DNA of 5,947 nucleotides from Halodesulfurarchaeum sp. (GCA_018334775.1 JAGXLJ010000086.1:1-5947); one strand, 5' to 3'; shown: positions 1 through 5,574, counted from the first letter of the stretch. Notes: generated by a model from the letters alone, not told the origin. Made by a program: numbers and translations.

Positions 1-226
1 TCGGGAAACAGATGCCGAAGGGTACGATCCCGATTTCGAAGCCCCCCTGTACCCGGTCATTCCCATACTCGGTGCGATCTTCTCGTTCGGTCTGGTTGCG
101 TTTATGGCTCCGGTTGAAATTCTTTTAAGTATGCTGTTCGTCGTGTTTGGCGTCGTCTGGTACGTCATCTACGCACGGAAGAACGCACGAAAGGGGGGAG
201 TTCTCAGCCGGTACATCGAAGCTTGA
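1..226 (+). CDS. C-terminal part of a membrane transporter, probably APC-type amino-acid permease (5' truncated by window edge)
   Basis: The frame is open from base 2 to the TGA at 224-226 and gives 74 C-terminal residues. A polar lead-in with YDPDFEAPLYP is followed by two adjacent hydrophobic segments, about residues 19-38 (PVIPILGAIFSFGLVAFMAP) and 40-59 (EILLSMLFVVFGVVWYVIYA). It ends in a basic cytoplasmic tail (ARKNARKGGVLSRYIEA). A Pro-rich P-L-Y-P lead-in, two closing helices and a WY..YAR tail resemble the C-terminus of haloarchaeal APC-superfamily amino-acid permeases. That family call is from memory of the pattern, since most of the protein lies outside the window. Other multi-helix secondary transporters remain possible. 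No oligo-T terminator is visible after the stop. Confidence 0.7.
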   Translation, partial: RETDAEGYDPDFEAPLYPVIPILGAIFSFGLVAFMAPVEILLSMLFVVFGVVWYVIYARKNARKGGVLSRYIEA

Positions 227-648
227 ACGACCGACCTGAAGTCATGAATCCGTAACCACGGCACCGGATGCGGTCGAGACCACCCCACGTTCGGACCGCT
301 ATGGTAGATACTCTGGACAAGGAGCTCGTTCTCAGACGGTCTTGAGATCCCACTGACCGATGCCGTCGAGCGGTTCGCACCGAAACGCCAAAGCTCCAAG
401 CGACACAAGTTGCTGAAGCATCCGCCGAACGCGGATTGATGGGGTCAGAATCAACAGCGTGCAGCGGGATTCTTCCTCTACTTCGAGGGCTTTTCGCTAG
501 CTTGGCTCTGTTGAAGGCCTCACAATTAGTGATTATTTGGAAGTCGCACCGTTTCCGGTTGCCAGTGCCGTAATGACGGTCGAGGCTAAACGGTTGATCT
601 CCTCACTCCCAATTTGACCGCAGTCGTCCGTCTCTGCACTCTCGTACG
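227..648. other. Intergenic stretch with no supportable gene
   Basis: About 420 bases without a convincing coding frame on either strand. Open frames exist (minus 169-408, minus 533-721), but they lack recognisable motifs and show little GC preference at third positions, unlike the real genes here. The stretch from about 500 to 680 looks less GC-rich than the rest. Short plus-strand pieces end in stops near 438 and 614 and could be remnants of a decayed element, but I recognise no protein family in them. Confidence 0.5.
505..517. repeat. Possible insertion-sequence end (IS6-type terminal repeat-like)
   Basis: GGCTCTGTTGAAG resembles the terminal inverted repeats of IS6-family elements, which typically read GG..CTGTTG.AA. 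No reverse-complement partner (TTCAACAGAGCC) and no transposase is present in the window. If real, this is a solitary relic. A match this short could be chance. Confidence 0.2.
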
Positions 649-1092
649 GTGACGTATTTGTCGATTGGGAACGATGGCGATGAATATGACCGTCGATCCA
701 TTCAACCGCGGCAAAGATCACGCTGCCGTCGTCGTCGGAAGTCTCGTGTTAGCAGCGGTATTGTGGGTGGCTGGATACAGATTATCGCGGATTGTCGCCG
801 CCGTTCCCTGGTTCCTTCTGCGTGTGCGATCCTCGGTACATTCGGAGGCCTTCGAGATGGTCGACCGGAGTACCCCCCACCCGCCCTCGAGACGATGGTC
901 CCGGGGTATTCGGCGTTCGTCCGGTATACCGTCGGACAGAGGCTTTGATAGATTCGACCGGTGGCGTATATCCCCGGCCGAGAGTATCAACCGTTCTGTT
1001 CGACGGTACAGCAACGCGGGACCCGAGGTCACGCTCGGCCGAGGGATCCCCGCGACACCCCTCCGATGGAGCGACCGAGGTGGTGGGGTCGG
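649..1092. other. Region without a firm gene; possible relic of a small membrane protein at its start
   Basis: The plus frame beginning at ATG 665/674 encodes a short polar head (VDPFNRGKDH), then a hydrophobic run (AAVVVGSLVLAAVLWVAGYR and VAAVPWFLL) and a stretch to about 880 with GC-rich third positions. After that it becomes Arg/Ser-rich and continues without a stop into the antisense of the CBS gene, which a real gene would not do. It may be the head of a frameshifted or truncated membrane protein, or simply chance. The other frames here (plus 792-1112, minus 718-1032) show no motif. Confidence 0.3.
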
Positions 1093-1500
1093 TCAGGCGA
1101 AGGTCCCGATGATGGTGTCCAAGTCGATGGCGAACGTCTCGGCGAGGTCGGTCACAGTCACGATGCCGACGATCCCACCCTCGGAGTCGACAACCAGACG
1201 CTTGATGCCGTGTTCTTCCATCCGATCGATGACTTCCTGGACGTCATCGTCGGAGTCGACGGTGAGCACCGGCGATGACATGAGCGCCGAAACCGGCGTC
1301 TCGTCGAGGTCGCCGCCCCCGTGGATGCCCGCCACGAGATCGGTCTTCGTGACGATCCCCGACGGGTCTCGGATGAGAACTGACCCGATCCCCTCCTCGA
1401 GCATGATCCCAGCTACCTCGGATGCGGTCGTCCCAGCATCGACGGTCTTGACCGGGGTGGTCATCGCGTCTGTGACCGGTGTCTCGAACTCGTCGGACAT
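1093..1500 (-). CDS. Two-CBS-domain protein (ligand-sensing CBS pair)
   Basis: The product is a 135-residue, acidic, cytosolic protein made almost entirely of one Bateman module. CBS domain 1 spans about residues 8-60 (VTDAMTTPVKTV, then GIVTKTDL at 48-55) and domain 2 about 70-125 (VSALMSSPVLTV, then GIVTVTDL at 112-119). Both domains keep the G-I-V-T-x-T-D turn, which in CBS pairs contacts the ribose or phosphate of bound adenine nucleotides (AMP, ATP, SAM) or NAD. No fused effector domain is present, so it probably acts as a separate regulatory subunit; its partner cannot be named from the sequence. The start is set at 1500 (MSDEFETPV). The frame is open back to 1572, but those residues match no CBS protein, and an AT-rich box lies 27 bases upstream of 1500. 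Neighbours give no functional clue: an empty region downstream and a broken oxidoreductase upstream. Confidence 0.93.
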   Translation of the reverse strand: MSDEFETPVTDAMTTPVKTVDAGTTASEVAGIMLEEGIGSVLIRDPSGIVTKTDLVAGIHGGGDLDETPVSALMSSPVLTVDSDDDVQEVIDRMEEHGIKRLVVDSEGGIVGIVTVTDLAETFAIDLDTIIGTFA

Positions 1501-1520
1501 ATGTGAGATACCGATAGCCG

Positions 1521-1534
1521 GAGAATAATGATAC
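1521..1534 (-). promoter_or_regulatory. TATA-like promoter box of the CBS-domain gene
   Basis: On the minus strand this reads TATCATTATTCTC, an AT-rich island centred about 27 bases before the ATG at 1500. That spacing would start transcription at or next to the start codon, the leaderless arrangement common in haloarchaea. No Shine-Dalgarno site precedes the ATG. Confidence 0.45.
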
Positions 1535-1659
1535 CGATCGGTCCGATGCCGCTGCTGATCGGTACCAGACACGCCACGTGGCCGAGATGCAGCCGGGAGA
1601 CGAGGCCGATCATCATCGGCGACGGCTGTTCGCCCATGTGTGATCCACGCGAGGGGCAG

Positions 1660-1884
1660 TCACTCGCTGTCACAGGGCCTGTTTCTGCTCCGATCGGTCG
1701 GGATCCAGTCGAAGGCCCGGGCGACATCGCCCGCGGCGTAGATGCGGGCGATTCCGCTCTGCACGTGCTCGTCGGCTACGACCCCGTCGTCCGGGCCGAC
1801 CGTCGTGGCTCCGAGGAACCCGGTATTCGGCTCGGTGTCGACAGCGACGGTGACGATGTCGTCCTTGCGTATCCGACCATCCAT
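1660..1884 (-). pseudogene. Remnant of an NAD(P)/FAD-dependent (ferredoxin reductase-like) oxidoreductase
   Basis: From ATG 1884 to TGA 1660 the minus strand encodes 74 residues matching an internal segment of pyridine-nucleotide disulfide/ferredoxin-reductase-type flavoproteins. DDIVTVAVDTEPNTGFL (about residues 8-24) corresponds to the end of the NAD domain. VGPDDGVVADEHVQSG and IYAAGDVARAFD (about 30-61) contain the conserved second FAD-contact motif, A-G-D. Full-length members run to about 400 residues, with an N-terminal GxGxxG Rossmann motif and a dimerisation domain after the A-G-D motif. Neither part is present here. The frame stays open upstream to 2187 but without family motifs, and after AFDW it runs into unrelated basic residues and a stop. 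Both ends are therefore missing, and I read this as a decayed gene. A translated 74-residue fragment cannot be excluded but could not bind FAD in the usual way. Confidence 0.72.
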
Positions 1885-2047
1885 GTCACGGCTGTTCTTG
1901 ACCCAACGGTCATGCGGACGGTCGTAACGATCTACTGGCGAACGTCCTGACCGGATCGGCAATGACCAGTAAAAGACTACGATCGTTCGAATCAGTAGTC
2001 GAGAAGCGGTCGGCGCCACGTTCCTTCTCATCTGCTGGGAACGAGAG

Positions 2048-2060
2048 CGGAAATTAAAAC
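2048..2060 (+). promoter_or_regulatory. TATA-like promoter box of the first PNPOx-like gene
   Basis: CGGAAATTAAAAC is an AT-rich box centred near 2055, 28-29 bases before the ATG at 2084. A purine-rich element immediately precedes it, consistent with a BRE. The predicted transcript would be leaderless or nearly so, and there is no Shine-Dalgarno motif. Confidence 0.6.
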
Positions 2061-2083
2061 CTTGTACTGTACTACCGTGTGGC

Positions 2084-2614
2084 ATGACGACGGAACCGTA
2101 CGGGCAGTGGATGGGAACTCCCATAGCCGAGGAGGAGGTAGACGACCTGCTGGATTCGGCCGGATGGGGGGTTCTCTCGCTGGCCAAAGGCGACGAACCC
2201 TACAGCATCCCTGTCTCGTTCGGATACACCGGCGAGGAGGTGTACTTTGCGTTCCTCAGGGCCGATCCGCCGAACACGAAGTTCGAATTCGTTCGAGACG
2301 GGGCGACGGCGCGCCTCCTCGTACTCGACGTACGAGCCAAGTTCGACTGGCGGTCCGTCGCCGTGACCGGTCCCGTTCGGGCGGTTGAGCGTCGGGATGA
2401 CCTGGGTGGCGAAGGGTTAGAACCGGAAGTGGATTACAGACCCGACCAGGGGACCGAGCGTGGCCGCGACTGGGCGGTGCTACTGGACGCACTCGAAGAG
2501 AACGCCTGGTTCTCCTCGGACTACGAGCGCGCCGAACCGGTCTCGGCGCTACAAGGCTGGCGACTCGAACCCGATGAGATACGCGGCATCGAGGTTCGGG
2601 AGGACACAGAGTGA
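2084..2614 (+). CDS. Pyridoxamine 5'-phosphate oxidase-like (PNPOx split-barrel) flavin-binding protein
   Basis: The 176-residue protein has no signal peptide or membrane segment. A short N-terminal helix (residues 14-26, IAEEEVDDLLDSA) precedes the split-barrel core. Strands can be followed in WGVLSLAKGDEPYSIPVSF (28-46), EEVYFAFL (51-58), the helix NTKFEFVRDG (64-73), ARLLVLDV (76-83) and WRSVAVTGPVRAVER (89-103). This order is typical of PNPOx/general-stress FMN-binding proteins, which bind FMN, or sometimes F420 or heme, at a dimer interface. The C-terminal third (104-176) is longer than in the minimal fold and acidic. True PNP oxidase activity is unlikely because the family's substrate residues are not recognisable, so the substrate is unknown. 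The protein is a paralogue of the product of 4217-4681 and lies 168 bases upstream of a FAD dehydrogenase on the same strand. The start at 2084 is supported by the TATA box at the leaderless spacing. Confidence 0.9.
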   Translation: MTTEPYGQWMGTPIAEEEVDDLLDSAGWGVLSLAKGDEPYSIPVSFGYTGEEVYFAFLRADPPNTKFEFVRDGATARLLVLDVRAKFDWRSVAVTGPVRAVERRDDLGGEGLEPEVDYRPDQGTERGRDWAVLLDALEENAWFSSDYERAEPVSALQGWRLEPDEIRGIEVREDTE

Positions 2615-2782
2615 TCCCCTCGCCGCCGACGGCAGGGGGCCCCTCGTCCTCGATGGGGCTTGCAGAGGTGCTCAAGCAGTCGGACATTCGAAGGCGTAAC
2701 AGCGTCGCGAGTGTCGGGCCGGCACCCGATGGAACGACCCTTTCGGAGAGTCGACACAGGAGCCGCGCCTACTACTACAACG

Positions 2783-4186
2783 ATGGATGAAAAAACATCG
2801 GGGATCGTGATCGTTGGCTGTGGAATGGCCGGACTCGCGGCCGCACTCCGTGCCACCGAGTTGGGGACATCGGTCCGTGTTCTCGAGAAGTCCCCGAAGG
2901 AGCACCGCGGCGGCCACACCCGATTCACCGAGTCGTTCCGGATCCCCACCGCGGACATCGATCTCGATGTCGAATTCAACGTGGAGGACTACTCGTCGTC
3001 GGACTTCTACTCGGACATCATGGCGGTGACGAACTATCGAGCCGACGAGGATCAGACCGAACGCGTCGCCAACGACTCCGCGGAGACGTTCGAGTGGCTG
3101 ACCGGCCACAGTATCGACTGGGAGTACCAGGCGCCTCACGCCGGGTACACGGCCGGCCGCGTGTGGCTCCACGGCGAGGACTTCGTTGACGACCTGATCG
3201 GAATTCTCGACGATAGGGACGCGACCATACACTACAGGACGGAAGCACGGGACGTCATCCGGGACGACTCGGGCGTCGTCACGGGCGTCGAGGCTCGTGT
3301 CGACGGCAAACTGACCCGTTTCACCGGCGACGCGGTCATCCTCGCCGCGGGCGACTACGGCTCTAGCAAGGAGAAGCGGACGCGCTACTACGGCCCGGGC
3401 TACGGCAACATGAAAGTCCGGGGGAGCCGGTACAACACGGGTGAGGCGATCGATGCGACGATCGACGTCGGTGCGAAAACCGACGGCGAATGGGGCGACG
3501 CCCACATGGCTATTATCGATACCGGCTCCCCCGACGTCGAGGGCGGGATCACCCGTATCGACGGCTACCAGTACGGCGTTATCATCAACCACGATGGGGA
3601 GCGGTTCGTCGACGAGGGCGAGGACTCTCGGGCACAGACGTACGCCAAGTTCGGCCGACGTATCTTCGAGCAACCCTACCACGAGGCGTTCATCATCGTC
3701 GACGACACGGTTGTCGACGACGTCGCGCATATGGGGCCGTCCAGACCGATCACCGGCGACTCGATCCGGTCGCTCGCACAGCGGCTGGGTATCGAGAACG
3801 TCGACACGACCGTCGAGACCATCGAGACGTACAACGCGGCCTGTGCCCCCGACGAGTACGACCCAGACGTCCTCGACGGGAACGAAGCCACCGGGATCGA
3901 CCCCGAGAAGTCGAACTGGGCACTCCCGCTCGATGACCCCCCCTACACCGGGTTCCCGGTAACCGGCGGGATGACCTTCGGTTTCGGCGGCGTCGCGATC
4001 ACTTCCGATGCCGAAGTGCTCGACACCCGCGACGAGCCTATCCCCCGTCTGTACGCCGCCGGTAACAGCACCGGCGGGCTCTTCTACAACAACTACCCCG
4101 GCGGGACGGGGTTGACCAACGCGGCGGTCTTCGGCAAAATCGCGGCCGAAACCGCCGTTCGGGATATCGACTCGAACCCACAGTGA
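2783..4186 (+). CDS. FAD-dependent dehydrogenase, fumarate reductase flavoprotein/tricarballylate dehydrogenase (TcuA-like) family
   Basis: The 467-residue soluble flavoprotein begins with the Rossmann motif GIVIVGCGMAGLAAALRA (residues 7-24; G12, G14, G17) and E35, which binds the FAD ribose. HRGGHTRFTESFRI (41-54) matches the GG-x-SRHT-type loop of TcuA proteins. VILAAGDYG (185-193) is the central FAD contact. RFVDEGED (274-281) replaces the FVNE..TRD-type segment of fumarate reductases with the DEGED form I associate with TcuA-like enzymes. The C-terminal FAD site is LYAAGNSTGG (423-432) with PGGTGLTNA (439-447). TcuA oxidises tricarballylate to cis-aconitate, and related enzymes act on other carboxylic acids or ketosteroids, so the substrate here is uncertain. 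No TcuB-like iron-sulfur partner, membrane anchor or transporter is nearby. The frame is open back to 2660, but the start at 2783 puts the Rossmann fold at the N-terminus as in homologues. I see no convincing TATA box for this gene, so it may be read through from the upstream PNPOx gene. Confidence 0.94.
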   Translation: MDEKTSGIVIVGCGMAGLAAALRATELGTSVRVLEKSPKEHRGGHTRFTESFRIPTADIDLDVEFNVEDYSSSDFYSDIMAVTNYRADEDQTERVANDSAETFEWLTGHSIDWEYQAPHAGYTAGRVWLHGEDFVDDLIGILDDRDATIHYRTEARDVIRDDSGVVTGVEARVDGKLTRFTGDAVILAAGDYGSSKEKRTRYYGPGYGNMKVRGSRYNTGEAIDATIDVGAKTDGEWGDAHMAIIDTGSPDVEGGITRIDGYQYGVIINHDGERFVDEGEDSRAQTYAKFGRRIFEQPYHEAFIIVDDTVVDDVAHMGPSRPITGDSIRSLAQRLGIENVDTTVETIETYNAACAPDEYDPDVLDGNEATGIDPEKSNWALPLDDPPYTGFPVTGGMTFGFGGVAITSDAEVLDTRDEPIPRLYAAGNSTGGLFYNNYPGGTGLTNAAVFGKIAAETAVRDIDSNPQ

Positions 4187-4187
4187 G

Positions 4188-4196
4188 TTTATGTTA
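4188..4196 (+). promoter_or_regulatory. TATA-like promoter box of the second PNPOx-like gene
   Basis: TTTATGTTA begins right after the dehydrogenase stop codon and is centred about 25 bases before the ATG at 4217. This is the leaderless spacing, so the downstream gene likely has its own transcript despite the tight 30-base gap. Confidence 0.55.
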
Positions 4197-4216
4197 CCCC
4201 GTAGAGGTGTATCTGT

Positions 4217-4681
4217 ATGACAGGACCGACCGCCACTGCTCTCGACCAAGCGGCGATTGAGGCGTTCCTCGAAACCCGATCGACGGGGACCCTCTCGCTG
4301 GCGAAGGAGAACAAATCCTACGCTATTCCGGTCTCGTTTACCTTTGCACCGGAGAGTGAGGATTTCTACTTTCGACTCAGCTACGGTCCGGGAAGTCGCA
4401 AGCGGGAGTATATCGAGACCACCGAGCGCGGGACGTTCGTCGTCGCTGCCGAGACGAAAGCGGGGTGGAAAAGCGTCGTTGCGCGCGGTAGACTCAAGCA
4501 CCGCAACACCGTCGAGAACCTGGACCGGGTGACTCCACCCGACGGGTCGATCAGCGATGCCGATCGTGAACTCGAGATTCCGTTCTACCACGTCTTCAAG
4601 GCACCGTCGGAAGCGCTGTTCACGCTCGTCCGTCTTCGAACCGACGAACTCACGGGGGTCGCCGAAACCGACGACAGTTGA
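4217..4681 (+). CDS. Second PNPOx-like split-barrel flavin-binding protein
   Basis: The 154-residue cytosolic protein has an N-terminal helix (residues 8-20, ALDQAAIEAFLET) followed by the barrel strands GTLSLAKENKSYAIPVSFTF (24-43), DFYFRLSYG (49-57), a basic helix SRKREYIETTE (60-70), GTFVVAAET (72-80) and WKSVVARGRLKHR (84-96). The LSLAK....Y.IPVSF core matches the PNPOx-like protein at 2084-2614 closely, and the W-[RK]-S-V strand also matches. The two are therefore paralogues, though this copy is shorter because it lacks the long acidic linker of the first. The family binds FMN, F420 or a related cofactor as a dimer; the substrate is unknown. It starts 30 bases after the FAD dehydrogenase and has its own TATA-like box, suggesting it is adjacent but separately transcribed. 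The C-terminus (SEALFTLVRLRTDELTG) is the closing strand seen at the end of the fold. Confidence 0.91.
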   Translation: MTGPTATALDQAAIEAFLETRSTGTLSLAKENKSYAIPVSFTFAPESEDFYFRLSYGPGSRKREYIETTERGTFVVAAETKAGWKSVVARGRLKHRNTVENLDRVTPPDGSISDADRELEIPFYHVFKAPSEALFTLVRLRTDELTGVAETDDS

Positions 4682-4721
4682 CCCGAATCGAAATAACAAT
4701 CTCACAGAACTCACCTTCGCA

Positions 4722-4731
4722 CGTTTATACG
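4722..4731 (+). promoter_or_regulatory. Good TATA-like box with no start codon at the usual spacing
   Basis: CGTTTATACG is a near-ideal haloarchaeal TATA element. Transcription would begin around 4752, but the nearest supported start on this strand is 4861, implying a leader of about 110 bases. It may serve the zinc-ribbon gene at 4861, an unannotated RNA, or nothing. Confidence 0.4.
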
Positions 4732-4862
4732 CCCCGGAAGTTCGTGATCGGCAGCATCAGCCGTTGACACCGTCTACATCGTGGCTCCACTTGAATATGC
4801 GAAGCTGAGCACGCGTGGCAAAGAACTACGACCCGCGTCCGCGAACTATCTACTGACGGCAT
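4725..4862 (-). CDS. Candidate 45-residue zinc-ribbon micro-protein (uncertain)
   Basis: Minus-strand frame from ATG 4862 to TAA 4725. It contains CHAC (residues 15-18) and CRRC (29-32), ten residues apart, the same spacing as in the 51-residue zinc-ribbon protein at 5203-5358. GGAGG lies six bases before the ATG, a good match to an archaeal Shine-Dalgarno site. It would fill the otherwise empty gap 4682-4860. Against it: third positions show little GC bias, the N- and C-terminal residues match nothing I know, and its start codon overlaps the start of the opposite gene at 4861, leaving no room for separate promoters. The GGAGG is also simply the complement of the codons for I-L-H in that gene. 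It may be a decayed fifth member of the cluster or chance. Confidence 0.3.
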   Translation of the reverse strand: MPSVDSSRTRVVVLCHACSASHIQVEPRCRRCQRLMLPITNFRGV

Positions 4863-5133
4863 GGGAATCCTCCACACGGTCGTTCGGTGGTACAAACTCA
4901 ATCGCGGCAGAGGGAAGGAAATGCGAGCGCGGGGCGCGATCATCGCGACGTGTCCGCACTGTGACCATGACACGCCGGTGTTCCAGACGGCGTACGATTC
5001 ACACGGGCACCCGCTCTCGTTCAGCGTCTGTGTGTGGTGTACGGGCTACATCGAGTACGACGGGACGACGGCGGCTGCGCACGAGCCATACGCGACGATA
5101 CAGGAGATACAGGGCGTGTCCGTCCTCCTCTAG
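4861..5133 (+). CDS. 90-residue zinc-ribbon protein (CxxC...CxxC)
   Basis: A small basic-to-neutral protein with no known name. Its N-terminus, MGILHTVVRWYKLNRG, is nearly the same as that of the neighbouring 51-residue protein (MGILDTVVGRFK), which supports the start at 4861. Two cysteine pairs, CPHC (31-34) and CVWC (57-60), sit on turns between short strands and should bind one zinc ion as a zinc ribbon. The segment between them, DTPVFQTAYDSHGHPLSFSV, has the alternating pattern of a beta hairpin. The tail after residue 60 (TGYIEYDG, then AAAHEPYATIQEIQG) is acidic to polar. An alternative start is ATG 4921 (residue 21), preceded by the purine-rich GGGAAGGAA and an AT-rich patch near 4895; this would drop the shared N-terminus. 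Function is unknown; such proteins often mediate nucleic-acid or protein contacts. It converges with the gene at 5203-5358. Confidence 0.7.
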   Translation: MGILHTVVRWYKLNRGRGKEMRARGAIIATCPHCDHDTPVFQTAYDSHGHPLSFSVCVWCTGYIEYDGTTAAAHEPYATIQEIQGVSVLL

Positions 5134-5202
5134 TCGGGATCGCAGCTCCGTCGGGTGCGGCCACGCCTGAACCGATCGCGTCTTGGGCTTCCGCTCTCGC
5201 GG

Positions 5203-5358
5203 CTACAGGGCTACCGAGCGACGGTCGATCGAGAAGCTTCCACAGTTCGGGCACATATAGTACTCGACCTCGAGGTGTACACCGCACTGCAGACACTCGT
5301 AGGGTCGGTCGGGTGCCTCTGTCTTGAATCGGCCGACCACCGTGTCGAGAATCCCCAT
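5203..5358 (-). CDS. 51-residue zinc-ribbon micro-protein
   Basis: Minus-strand frame from ATG 5358 to TAG 5203, below the length limit of most gene finders. The N-terminus MGILDTVVGRFKTEAPDRPY is followed by CLQC (residues 22-25) and CPNCG (36-40). The pairs are ten residues apart, joined by GVHLEVEYYM, and the order is strand-knuckle-strand-knuckle, as in a compact rubredoxin-like zinc ribbon. Third positions are strongly G/C, as in real genes of this window. The N-terminus is shared with the 90-residue protein at 4861. Two AT-rich boxes and a perfect palindrome lie upstream, so the gene appears to have a regulated promoter. Haloarchaea encode many CPxCG-type micro-proteins, some shown in Haloferax volcanii to be expressed and to affect swarming or biofilm formation; the role of this one is not known. 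A biological function as an adaptor or nucleic-acid binder is inference. Confidence 0.87.
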   Translation of the reverse strand: MGILDTVVGRFKTEAPDRPYECLQCGVHLEVEYYMCPNCGSFSIDRRSVAL

Positions 5359-5363
5359 CTGTG

Positions 5364-5389
5364 CTCACCAGTGAGTGTGTCTGACACAC
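5364..5389. promoter_or_regulatory. Operator-like inverted repeats between TATA box and start of the 51-residue zinc-ribbon gene
   Basis: Two inverted repeats abut. CTCAC-CA-GTGAG covers 5364-5375, and GTGTGTC-T-GACACAC covers 5375-5389, a perfect seven-base arm with a one-base centre. The second lies between the proximal TATA-like box (5396-5403, minus strand) and the start codon at 5358, over the expected transcription start near 5374. A dimeric repressor bound there would block initiation. Which regulator binds is not visible. Confidence 0.45.
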
Positions 5390-5395
5390 GCATAA

Positions 5396-5417
5396 CGATA
5401 AATCTTGCTCGATAAAT
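5396..5417 (-). promoter_or_regulatory. Tandem TATA-like boxes upstream of the 51-residue zinc-ribbon gene
   Basis: CGATAAAT occurs twice in direct orientation (5396-5403 and 5410-5417), reading ATTTATCG on the minus strand, the direction of the gene. From the proximal box transcription would start near 5374, giving a leader of about 16 bases; from the distal box near 5388, about 30 bases. The flanking 5391-5436 is the most AT-rich stretch of the window. Confidence 0.45.
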
Positions 5418-5574
5418 AACAAAGAATAATAATGTGTTCCGACTAGTTATCTGAGACGCGCTGCCTACACGCTCGTGCCGTTCTCGTCGGTCGGTCAAGC
5501 AGACCCAGGTGTAGACATGCAACCGGCCGGCGGGCGAATTGCTGATCTCGGTAGCACTGGGCCGAGGGGAGAAC

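Noticed and set aside
665..1528. Plus-strand frame of 287 codons
   Set aside because: More than half runs antisense through the well-supported CBS gene and is Ser/Arg/Thr-rich. At most its first 70 codons look coding-like.
1501..1572. Longer N-terminus for the CBS protein (24 extra residues)
   Set aside because: The extra residues (His/Arg/Tyr-rich) match no CBS protein, and the TATA-like box lies inside them.
1461..1637. Minus-strand frame with a hydrophobic run (MMIGLVSRLHLGHVACLVP...)
   Set aside because: Third positions are GC-rich and the run could be a membrane helix, but it overlaps the CBS gene start and its promoter and matches no family I know.
1885..2187. Upstream extension of the oxidoreductase remnant
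   Set aside because: The frame is open but has no oxidoreductase motifs, and it overlaps the promoter and start of the PNPOx gene at 2084 on the other strand.
2639..2659. GCCCC...GGGGC inverted repeat after the first PNPOx gene
   Set aside because: A five-base stem with an 11-base loop and no following T-run is too weak to call a terminator in GC-rich DNA.
2660..2782. Longer N-terminus for the FAD dehydrogenase (41 extra residues)
   Set aside because: The extension is Arg/Ser/Thr-rich and would precede a Rossmann fold that normally sits at the very N-terminus.
2672..4714. Open minus-strand frame of 680 codons
   Set aside because: It lies antisense to the FAD dehydrogenase and second PNPOx gene, is rich in Arg/Val/Asp repeats with no motif, and reflects the scarcity of stops opposite GC-rich genes.
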